Assembly: GCA_947172415.1 (NCBI GenBank)
Contig: OX359201.1
Span: 6,250,501 to 6,314,500 of the forward strand
Origin: Chondrosia reniformis
Taxonomy: Eukaryota; Porifera; Demospongiae; Chondrillida; Chondrillidae
Reading direction: 5' to 3'
Length of the DNA stretch: 64,000 bases
In this document: one piece after another, positions 1-11,894 of the stretch
Numbering within the stretch: the first letter of the stretch is position 1
How the letters are laid out: each line of letters opens with the position of its first letter
The notes under the pieces: model-generated
Databases searched by the model: none
What the model was told of the DNA's origin: nothing
Seen by the model: only the letters and a program-made list of their open reading frames with translations
Program-made: the position numbers and the translations under genes

Positions 1-3000
1 ACTAGAAGTACTTTCTATATTCCTTATTGTTGGCTGTATATTCTCTGATGTACCCTGTGTATCCTCTGATGTAGTTTGCAGAACCTTTGATGTAGTTTGC
101 AGAACCTTTGATGTTGTTTGCAGAACCTTTGATGTTGTTTGCAAAACCTTTGATGTTGTTTGCAGAACCTTTGATGTTGTTTGCAGAACATTTGATGTTG
201 TTTGCAGAACCTTTGATGTTGTTTGCAGAACATTTGATGTTGTTTGCAGAACATTTGATGTGGTTTGAACAACCTTTGATGTAGTTTGAATAACCTTTGA
301 TATGGTTTGAGTATTCTCTGTTTTAGTGGGTTCATTGTCTGGGGTTTTCTCTGAGCCTGAAGGAGATAAAAGGTTATTCTTCATAGTAAAGGATGGAGTG
401 TAGGTCTGAGGTTCGGCTTCTGTGGAGGTGGTACTGTTGGTATGGCTGAGCTGACAAGTTGGTACTTCTCCCAACCAAGTTCCATCTTTCTGACATGTAG
501 TGTTAGTAGTCCCTTGCAAGTCAAAACCAGTTCTGCACTCAAAGGTAGCGGTAGATCCATATGTACGGGAAGATATATTTACATTACCATTTTGAGGAAT
601 TACGGGAAATGGACATTCAACAGCTGCATAATTCAAAAGGGAAAAGAATAAATACAAATCATAATAGTTTAAATTGAGTTAATTAGCTACGTATACACAC
701 ATAGGAGAACTAAGTCAAATATATCCCTAGATCCTACCTAATGCATGCAAAGATACTGATGATGTGCATGTACAGTCACCCTTGGGTATATGGATATTGA
801 AGTGATAAGGAAACTAGATAGTCAATTTCTAATTTCTAAGGTGATAATCCACAGTACATCGAATATGGTGGCCATGTTTTTCATGCCATCCCTACCTAAA
901 GAGATACATACTACATACTCTTGTATAATAGTGATACTGCACAGTTACCGTAAAGTTCATATGTAGATTAAATACTGAGCCTGCTGACATGCTCCTCAAT
1001 CCTTACCTTGACAAACTGGGCTTCTTCCTGACCACATCCGATCTCTTTTACATTCTCTGCTGTTATTACCAATTATTCTGTATCCCAAGTCACATGTATA
1101 AGTTACCAGGGATCCTTCTGTGGTATCAGTCAAATTCCTAGTCCCATTAGCACTGTAGCCAGGATCTCCACAATCTAGATACAAAAATGTGTGGCAGGTC
1201 TTCATACGTACATCTGTATACATCTAGTGCGTGAATTGGACATGCACAATTTTGGGAATTTTTTGACATATAAAATTTATTATAACAGCCGTGGTGCTAT
1301 AAAAATTGAAACTATATAAGTTATATTTCATACAGAATCATCTATATGAGTCATAACATTTCCATTAGCATGAAAAGCAAATGTGAAAGTATGTATATGT
1401 ATTACTATAACTGTATGACCAAATATAAACTGTTTGTTTTATACATTTAAGACATGTTCTCTTGTTGACCGCCACTGTATACCTCCCGCAGACCGAAATC
1501 CTTTCACATATCAACTCCCAATAAAGGATTGGTCATATCAATTTGGTGTAATGATGTGTTGGAGGAGAGGCATGCGAGAAATGTCCACCTAGGAAGCCTG
1601 GTCAAGCTACACCCTTAAAATATCCACCGAGGAGTGTCTGTATCACCAACTACCGTGCATTACACACCACTTTAAAGGGACACTTTTAAAGACAACAGGA
1701 TACCATACAACCTCTATATATAATACATTTAGATGTATCTGCCTGTTTTTATATATAATATACCCATATATTTAATTAATTTTATATGTATATATATGAA
1801 GTGAAATTTTAGTATTATAACTCAAACAGTTCATTGTAGTGAGATATAGGAATAATATATATATATATCAATTGGTTAACAGCTGGATGTTATGGTATAT
1901 ATGTATTTATGGACTTACCTGCCACAACTAATATTGAAACCTCTGAGATATTTCCAGCACTCATGTTCAGTTGACAGGAATACTCTCCAAAATCCTCTTG
2001 ACTAATATTTACCACTGTTAAACTTGTTTTAACAATACGTGTTAAATTACTGTCTTGTATACTTCCATCTGCAATATTGTACTTGGAGTCAACTTCACTG
2101 GAAAGCATCTTACCATCTTTATAAAAAGTGACATAACTGGAAGGTCTCACATAGCCAGACTGGATGCATGTGACATCAAAAGAGTTACTGTCTGCAGTGA
2201 CACGGACTTCAGGTTGTTGATAATGGAAGTCAACTACATACATGATACGTATTATAATTGATAAATATTATGGAATGAAAATAACTGAATATATTATGTT
2301 GTATTTAAGTCTGTCAATTCCCCATATCCTGAGCCTTGGAGATTAGCAGACAGATATTTGAAGATCATTTGAGGGAGGTTTAATTGGCTGTCATTCCATG
2401 TTGTTATGCAAGCTATCCCTACCTAATTTAGAAAATTTACACCTATGAATATACTGGTGCCAGGGAATTGACGGGTTTGGAACATGTGAAGCTCATCAAT
2501 TGGGAATCAGCACAATTAAATTGAATATCAGTGAGTCACCGCATAAATATTGTGTTTTATGTAGGTAGTAGGAAAAGGGGCAGGTTTGAGGCATTGCTGG
2601 GCACTACAAGCTCAGTGGTCTAATTAAAGCAACTGTCCTGCATGGGCTCATTTACCAGCAATTTATCACTACAATGACTTGTGTATATATAAGTACATCT
2701 ATATATGAAACTGTACATATAGAGTAATCTACTACTAAATCCTATATACTTGTATAGGTATACACATATTATGGAAACAAATGCAAGGTGATTATGAAAC
2801 ATATATGTAAATACTCTTTTTATTGAAATAATTTCTGATTTTAGAGATATATATATAGCCAGTCTAATGGAATTAGTATATCAATTGCTTGTATATATGT
2901 ATTATAACAAAACTGAAAGGATATGTTACATTTCACATGCAATAGTTCTCTAATCTCATACTAATATAGACATTATATCTTTATAGTTCCATATTATGTA

Positions 3001-3878
3001 ACATAGAGGGAATGTGTTGACTGTAAAAATAGGTTCAGGTTTTCAAATGACATAGAGTCATTCCAGTGCTATGCAGCAATACATTTCATGTATCAAGATG
3101 CTTGATTGAATTACAAGATAGTGTGTGTCAACTCAATTAAGAAACTAATACACTTGTACTAACTTCCTTATAAACTCTAAAATCTTATATACTATATTCA
3201 AAATGTTACATCAGCAGTAACTTAAAAGAGCTTAGAAATGAAGTAATTCACAACCATTGTCAATATGTGACTGCTCAAGTAAGCAGTTCATATGTGTTGA
3301 ATAACCTCGTCAACTCATGATCACTGCCTCTCAGCATTGCTCTCAGGCACTCAACAGTGACCCAACATACACACTTATGTAGTATATGAAATACGTATAT
3401 TGTTCCTTCATAAAAAGATATATGTCAATATTATAATTGGGCATTATATGCATGAATGACTACATTGTGAGATACTATACACCACATGTGTCTAGAATTA
3501 TAATATAAATGTACCCTTAATTTATAGGCAGGAATCTCATTGTATATACGTATGTACATGTGTATATTGTTCATGTACCTTTAAGAGTAAGCTGTAATAC
3601 TGCAGAAGCTGACATATTTTCAGCTAAGCTAACATTGCAAGTATATTTTCCTTCCGCCAAGATGGGATCACTGCTATTGATTGTCAGGGTTGAAGTTAGA
3701 TTGTTGGTTGATGAGAACACCACTGTACCGTCCTTATACCATGCCCATGTGATGTTGTCATGTCGACCCCCACCATGCCCAACTTTACACTGAAGTAAAA
3801 TGTGTTCCATGTACACATTGGTCGGCAAGGCAATGTAATAAGGACTGGTGGGCGGGTCCAGGAACATAAAACTGAAGC
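1..3878 (-). CDS. Sushi (CCP) and Ig-domain extracellular protein, partial
   Basis: Multi-exon gene, partial at both ends. Domain exons in transcript order are 3878..3579 (Ig-like, with WAWYKDG and GKYTCNVS), 2233..1919 (Ig-like, with FYKDGK and FGEYSCQLN), about 1173..1006 (Sushi, starting DCGDPGYSANGT and ending W-x-G-x-x-P-x-C), and 623..1 (a second Sushi, CPFPVIPQNGNVNIS, running straight into a Thr/Ser-rich stalk). Each domain exon is flanked by phase-1 introns, the usual arrangement for shuffled extracellular modules. The last exon stays open to the window edge, so a membrane anchor, if any, lies outside. No signal peptide exon was recognised upstream of 3878. Such proteins usually act in cell recognition or innate immunity; that role is inferred from domains only. 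Domain calls are strong; the gene name is unknown. Confidence 0.8.
24..320 (-). repeat. Coding 21-bp tandem repeat (Thr-rich stalk)
   Basis: About a dozen 21-bp units on the minus strand encode the heptad L-Q-T-T-S-K/N-V. They are in frame with the preceding Sushi domain, so this is a coding minisatellite. The composition resembles a heavily O-glycosylated mucin-like stalk. Copy number should vary between alleles. Confidence 0.85.
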
Positions 3879-4354
3879 CTGTAGATGTTTGTACATAGAT
3901 TCGCATTTTATTTCATGTAACATGGACCAAGCTAATAAACCTTAGAATAGTGCATCTAGGCATACATATGTATGTACAATTGCTGATTTTAGTGTCCCTA
4001 TAGAAGATGGTTTCTCTCCAGGTTACACTTTGCATAGAGAAAACATAGATAAAAAATCTTCTATATATATACAATATGTTTTTTTATGTGTAGTATGAAG
4101 TATTTTTATATGGTGGGTAAATCTTGCTAACCAGGAGTATATACAAAACACTGTTATAGCTGTCCCTGTTTATATCTCTTCATTCATTGTAAAAATCTAT
4201 GTTTGAGGGCTAAACACTTTACGATACTTTCTTCCTATATACATTCAGAGATTCAACTCACTTTCAGTTAAAAAGATAAAGAGTAGCGATATAGAGATCC
4301 GTCGAAAATTGGACATCTTTTTATTTAGTGGCTACGAACTATACTCTGACAAAG

Positions 4355-4633
4355 CTAAACTTTCCCGGTAAATCGAGCCAATATGGTCTCTCTGTCGCTG
4401 CCAAGATACTCGCGATTGATATAGCAGCTGTATCGTCCTATACTTCGTTCAGAACGGGTCTTACTTGACTCAGAAGAAAGGAATTTCGACTGCAAGTCTC
4501 TGAATTGCTTTGGCTTCCTTCTACACTTGCATATGGATACAGAAATATTTGGAAAATCTAAGCACTTCCATTCGTAGTATAACTGACTAGGATTTGGTAT
4601 TTGATAATACTTCAATGGATTGACCATACACAA
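4355..4633 (-). other. Unassigned open reading frame between the Sushi/Ig gene and the kinesin gene
   Basis: A 92-codon minus-strand frame that I do not recognise. It has a CKCRRK cluster and a GRYSCYI stretch faintly like the end of an Ig domain. It ends in a stop rather than an obvious donor, although a good donor (GTAAGA) sits inside it near 4465. It could be an upstream exon of the Sushi/Ig gene or chance. The rest of 3880-5305 is AT-rich with no other coding signal seen. Confidence 0.2.
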
Positions 4634-5305
4634 AAATATAGACTGTAATGCACTATTGCTAAAGTTTCATTTTCATTATATAAACTTGTGTGCAAATTAA
4701 TCGAGACTATATATGACGATACAAGATCCCCTTGCCTCACGCTTTGATTTTAATATGGTTGTCATTAATTGCATAAATAAAAAAGCTATATAACTTCTAT
4801 TTTCTATAAGTATTAACACAATCATATTGTACAGTATATTCATGTGAATTGTTATAAATAATTACATAGTTACAAAAACTAGTCATTTAATCTTTGAATT
4901 TAGTGAACATCATTTTCTACGAAGACTGGGTTTTCTCTTCTGAGCTGTGTTCAACTGTGATCTAAGGATCAAAATAGAAGCATGCATAAAAAAGTCCAAT
5001 AAGATACATAATATTCCCTATACATTATCAATCACCTGCTATGTGGAATTAGGGAGTTTTAAATTGATTAGACTTTAAAAGAAAGTTTTGTATACAAGGG
5101 TCTTCTTTTGGGGAAAGAAAGACCAAAACACTTCAGAACCCGTTGAGAATACCACTTGGCCAAATTAAATTAATTTCATTGATAGCATATCTTATAAGTA
5201 TTAATGACACTTTGAAATAGATTAAAGCTACAATTGTATATATAGCTACAATGGTATATATCACTTTGAAGAGTGACAATTCAAGCTAAACTGAGCAGAG
5301 TTCAC

Positions 5306-8300
5306 TCAAACTAACTTTAGTGTTCCAGCAAGAAGGGGATCCAGTGCGTACAGCCAGTCATAGGTCTCCCTGTCCTTAGACTGAAGAAGAAACCCACGAT
5401 GTTTTGTACACACTGTAAAAGTGCTGGCAGTCTAGACAAAAGAAGTTGAACAAGTAGACAACATTCAGCACTACCATAATAGTTCACTTAGGTTCTCTCA
5501 CATCTATCATTATTCGATGATCATCACTATATTGGACCTTGGCCGTCTTCATGTTAATAATGTCATACTCCACCTACAAAGAAACAAGATTAATTTTAAA
5601 CTCTTTAATTAATGTCAGAACAACCTTCCCTGACTCACTGGATCTTTATCTGAATTGTATATTAGAATAAAAGGTCGCCGTACTACCACAAACTTCTTCA
5701 TCCAGCCAATGTCATGGGGCTGAAGAAATGTGAGGTAGCCTTTCTTAACAATCTCATTACTGTGAAGAGAAAGAATGTGTAATCACAAGTTATGAGATAT
5801 CTTGAACTTCTCCTCTTACCTTCTCCATTGTACAATCTCTCTGACTTCAGGAATACAGACCTGGGGAGCTACTTGTTGTGCTTGCCTTCTTTTTGAATTT
5901 GGAGCAGAGCTTATTGAACTAGGCCTCAAGTTCTACCAGAATACCAATAAATGGATCATGTTACGTATATTGAGTTAATCGCCTCTTAAATGTCTAACTG
6001 CTCTAAAACCATTAATAGGAGACCTCACCCAGCGACACACCCACAATCAGACCAGTTGATGGAACTGGTCCTAACTCTGAGATGCTAGAGTGGTGGCCTA
6101 AAAGTTCAATCCAACCAATTTACATGTAGTGTTTATACAGCTATGAGCTTGATACAATTACCATATAATAACTAACTGAAGGTACACTGTACACTGTGTT
6201 TGATGTAAAGTGATAGTTTGAACAATGATATAGTCTATTAATTAACTAAGTAACTAATTAACTAATTAACTAACTGGTCTTGAAACATCCCCAATGAAAA
6301 TTTCTGGTCTCACATCACCAGTATCACCTTTCAGTAAGGCAATTACCTTAACAAGAAAATCAATACACAAGATAATTGTGGTTTATGGCAATGCAACAGA
6401 GATATGTGATTACAATAGACACAAGTGATTGTGACAGAGAGAGACATGTGATTGCAATAGACACATGTGATTGCAACAGAGACACATTTGATTGCGACAG
6501 AGACACAAGCGATTGTGACAGAGAGACCCATGTGATTGCAACAGAGACACATGTGATTGCGACAGAGACACATGTGATTGCGACAGAGACACATGTGATT
6601 GCGACAGAGACACATGTGATTGTGACAGAGACACATGTGATTGCGACAGAGCCTTAATTTTGTTCCAGAAAAGACTAGAAGGTAATGTTGCTTACCCTCC
6701 TGGCCAGATTCACTTTCCTCTCATCCATGAGATCTTCATTCTGTGACTTCTCTTGGCCCTTTATGGCGTTATTCTCATCTGCACTTTTCATCAAACGAAT
6801 CTTCTCCTGAATCTGAAGAAGGTGACGAGTCTTCTCGGTCTAAAGAGTAGATAACTTAAAGTTCAAAGTCAGCTCAAGTGAAACGGATCAGGATTGAGTA
6901 TACTCACATCTTCAATTAATCCCAGGGTGTACAGCTGGTCCTGGTGGTCGCAGATCAGTGACTCACGTCTTGGCCTCCAACCTCGAAGATTCTCTTCTCC
7001 CCTTACATAGGAAGCAGAGGCATCCATGGAAACAGATCTTGGAGGGTCTATGTGAAACAGATAAACATAGCCAATAAAAATGGAGAGAGTTTCTGACAGT
7101 TAGTGGAGTGAATTTGAATGGTTCATTTCTAAAACTTGAATTAGTGTCCAAAGGGAGGTAAGGAGATCTATGTATTAGCATGTAAGAAAAATGGTGTGTT
7201 AGATTATTCTTGGTAAAGCTGGCTTGGGTTTATAGCATGGGAGCTAGATTATCACCAAATATCTGTGATCTTTCTTGATCATTTGACAGTCATGTGACAT
7301 AGATCACATGGTAGTCATGTGACCATGTTGGCCTTATAATACTCACCTGTCTTCTCCATAGATTTTCTGAGACACAACTCATAGAGTCCACTTGTACAGT
7401 TACTAACAAGAATGTGCAAGGTAAGGATGGATAAATGTGAGGAAATTCCAACTTATGAAGTGAAACACCTGTCTGTGCCTACCTCTCATTTCTCTTTCCG
7501 GTGATAAAACTCATTAACGTACGAGGAACAGAGGGTCTGGCGTCCCGGGAGTGTATAGTCACACAGAGATCTCGGCTGATACAAGCTGGCTGACAGCAAT
7601 TTTCCAGCTGTAACAAAGACATATATATATATCTCAAGGCACAAACAATTCAACTGAAATTTTACACTGAAGAAACATACAAACAATCACAAAGAGTACA
7701 TATTTCAAAGGAGAAAATATTTTACACTACTGAACTATGCAAGCAGCCATATGAGTGTACATACTTCAATATAAGCGGAAATGGTGAAGAAGACATGTTC
7801 TCCTTGAGGAGTCAGTCTGTTGAGGAGTATGGAGTTGTGCAGTGAGCTGTCCCAGGCGGCTTCAAAACTGAATTTCATTCTGCAGTAGAAACAACAACCT
7901 AGTTGATTCCCAAGATATACACACTGTATGTGAGTATGTGTGTGATTGAGCAACTCCTTCACAGATTGCATAACTTCATATATACATAGTGCAAGTTACC
8001 AAACTTCAAAACAAGTACAAACATTCATTTGAACTTGTGAGGTTGCTATGGTATATCTATTTATGATACGTATATTGTAGGTACGCATGTATGTATGTAC
8101 GCATGTATGCATGTACCTTTCTCCACTGTCCATCTCATCATATTTTGGCTTAAACAGGTTCAGTGAGAGGACATTTGATTGGTGCTCTGATTCAGTTGAG
8201 ATTTGAAGTGTTGGACGCACTCGACCTACGTACATATATACACATACATATGTAAGTATATCATGTATAAATACACAGCATGATTATTCAAGAAACACAT

Positions 8301-11300
8301 TAACAGTTTGAAATACGTACATACAATATATATGTATGTACATATTTACGCACCTACTACGAGTTCATTGACTTTGTTCCACTTGATCCCACTTCCAGAT
8401 TCATACAAAATTGACAGGGATATCCTCCTCTGAATACCTTGCTGTAGGAGAAAGCAGCCACTGGTCAAGCTGACATTTGTGTGGTTCACAGCAGCTGGTA
8501 GGTACCTGAAGGGTCAAAGGTCAAAACAAATCAACAACAGCTCAGGTATCCTTCATCACATGTACGTATATACTACTTACTCTCCAGTGGGGCTTAGTTC
8601 AAGGATCTCAAAGTGTGTCATCAAATCAACTGTGGTCACTGTATGGGTGGAACTATACAGAAGAGATAAACACTGATCACATGATTATCACATGATCCAT
8701 ACAATCATGAAGCACTGCTAATGATACATCCTATTTATGTACATGCATGCCCTGTCATGTGACTACCACATGATCTTACCCAGCTGCATCAAAGACTGAT
8801 GTTTTGGAAGACCTAACAGGAATGGCAGACTGTGGAATTGGAGTCTGAGGCATCCTTATGGGAGCAGCAGGCTCAAGAGTGGGGAGGACATCTTCAGAGC
8901 TGGCTCCGTGAAGGGGATGCTGCTGGTAGTGCCCAAACACTTCCAACACTAAAGGATAGTGCTTCAAGTAATGTATAAAGGCATCATTCACTGGAACACT
9001 AACCTAAAGGGGAGATAATGGGACAAGGGGTGGGGACAGGGGGTGGGGCCAGGGGAGTGTGAGGAAATGGGATAAGGGGTGGGGACAGGGGGTGGGGCCA
9101 GGGGAGTGTGAGGAAATGGGATAAGGGGTGGGATCAGGGGAGCGTGAGGGAATGGGATAAGGGGTGGGGACAGGGGGTGGGGCCAGGGGAGTGTGAGGGA
9201 ATGGGATAAGGGGTGGGATCAGGGGAGCGTGAGGGAATGGGATAAGGGGTGGGGCCAGGGGAGTGGGAGGGAATGGGATAAGGGGTGGGACCAGGGGAGT
9301 GGGAGGGAATGGGATAAGGGGTGGGGCCAGGGGAGTGGGAGGGAATGGGATAAGGGGTGGGGCCAGGGGAGTGGGAGGGAATGGGATAAGGGAGCTTACA
9401 GAAGGTGATGTTGAGAATGGAAGTGCTTACATTTTGCATGTGGTAATAGCCCAACGCAAACTCAGAACCGTCATTTTTGAGAGGTTGTGTAGAGAATGTA
9501 CACTCACTGCTATTTAAGAACCTGCAAAACCCAAATGGAAATAGCTGATGGACTGGATCAAGCTGAAGGCTATCCATACTAACCTGAACTGTACAAATAT
9601 ATCTGTAAAATCCCTGGGTATTCCAACTGCTTGTAAAATAGTGACTCGAAAGTTAAATAATCCTCCAACCTCAATCTCCCTCGGTGGCTTCAGGTTTCCT
9701 GTAAACTAATAATTACATACAAGAGACTGAGGTGATTAACATGTAATGATAGCTGGAATGAACAGCAAACCCTTATAATCAACACACACATCTACACACA
9801 CAAACATAAATACGTACCTTTCCAGAGAGACGAGGCAAAGAGCCTCTAAAACTAAGAGAGTCCATTTCTATGAAGGAGGAAGCTCCAATCTTTGACCCTT
9901 CTTGAGAGGTGTCATCTTCATGTAGTTCACCATTCCGCACGTTTTCCAAGGTGAGCGTTCGGTCTAGTTCATGCTCGGTTGGTGTCTCCAGCGTCTCATC
10001 TTGCAGCCCTGCAGTGACACCGCCATCCACTTCATCTGAGGGAGTTCAGACAAATATACAGAACATGGTGAGATGCTTCTTGGAAACAGTTCATAGATGG
10101 AGAAATACTTCAGTAAAACATTCAAACTTAAGAGAAAAGCTTGCTGGTACATTCATATCTGCATCACGACACAGGTTCATATGTACATTATTCACCTGTC
10201 ACTTCGTAGCCTAGTTCCACTGTTCCAGAAGCTTCCATCTCCTCAGATATTTTGTCCAGGTTCTTTCCAGGAACCTCTGGTGAAGAACATATGACTGATA
10301 ATGTCCTGGTTGAGGCATGCTGTATCTGTGCAGGCTGGAAAAACAGGAAGTTATCAACAAGTATCACATGACAGTCACATGATCACTCAACAGTACTTAC
10401 TGCTGCATTCAATCCAAACTCAATTTTAGCAGTCTTTTTGACCACTTGTTCGTCTGCCTCCTCTTCAGGTATGTGACGAACAGAGACTGTCAAGTGACCT
10501 TTGACCTCTCCCTTGTCACTAACTATAGCAACCTTACTCACCAGGTGGGTGGGCAGGAGGAGGTTGCTAAGATACACAAAAGACCTGTAGGGATGTACAA
10601 AGGGATATTCCCCTCACTATAGTTGAGCATTAGAACACAGAACTGACCTTCCAATCAGCCGTATCCATGGATACCTGTCATAAAATGGATCCTTCCCAAT
10701 CTGCCCAAGTTGTGGTGACTGAGATCTTGCAGTCACTGGAGAAGAAGGAGAGTTCCATGCCTTTTCATTTAAGGTCCTCATTACCGATAACCTTTGTCTG
10801 CACAAACCAAAATGCAATCACACTGCTTGTGTGTCATTTATACCAACAATTAAATAAAGTACTTTAATTTCTCAATCGACCACATGTGAGTGACACCGTG
10901 TTTGATGTCTTTGAGTGCAATGGCTACAACAGGTTTTGGTATTCCGTCCATCTCCTCCGGTGACCCCACGTCAACGGCTGGCACTCCAGAGTGGTTCATC
11001 CCACTCAGGTCCACCTACACAGAGACATGTTAGCACACTTCAATATATGACATACGTATGAGAAGGGTCCGTGCATGCGGGCACTGATATACTATGGTGG
11101 CACTTGTTACATACATAGTATATGCACAATTACAGTGATAAGTAAACCACAACCATTATTTCTAAACATGTGAAAGAAGAAATACCTGGGAAGTGAACCA
11201 AAGATTAATTTTTTATACTCTGCCGATGAGGATTACCACAGAAATATCTCATTCCCTTTTATCAAACACACTAATGATCATCATCATCATATGACCCTGG

Positions 11301-11855
11301 AATTACCCCACCCACTCATGTCTCCTGAGGAGCACAAAGAGCTAATGTGTGGAACCAAAGTTCACTTAACAGAAATGATGTTTTAATTAGTAGTTTAATC
11401 AATAGATTTCAAACTGGGTGATTATTGAAGAACTACGTATCTCACACTTGCAGTGTCATGATGTACACAGGGCCAGTACAAGGCATACCTGCTGGTCTAG
11501 GTCCTTCCCGATGGCCACATTATAGGACATGGGAGAGTAGGGAGTATTGGTGAGTAGACAGAACTGAAATGAGACATGCTTCCCCAGCTCCAGACTGATG
11601 GCGTTGGCCTCCTTAATCAGACCAGCATTGTACAGGAGTTCGTGCTACACCAAACAGAATAGGTACATAAAATATACATACATTTAGTAAACACATATTA
11701 TATGAATGTATACTATGTATATCTCTTGTATCCAGTACCTTAATGGAGTTGTAACGATAGATTTTCCAGATATCCACCACTCTCCTTGCTATGACAAGCT
11801 CCTCGTCTGTGAGGTCTTCTAGAAAATGTTAGAAAACAAAAGTAGGTAGGTAGGT

Positions 11856-11894
<39 letters not shown>

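Noticed and set aside
6343-6657. Cys/His-rich minus frames resembling a metal-binding repeat
   Set aside because: Pure translation of the 21-bp intronic repeat; equally open on the other strand.
9134-9577. Minus frame rich in Pro-Ser-His-Ser-Pro-Gly repeats, and plus Gly-rich frames
   Set aside because: Translated intronic minisatellite; only the part near 9430-9530 is a real kinesin exon, read separately.
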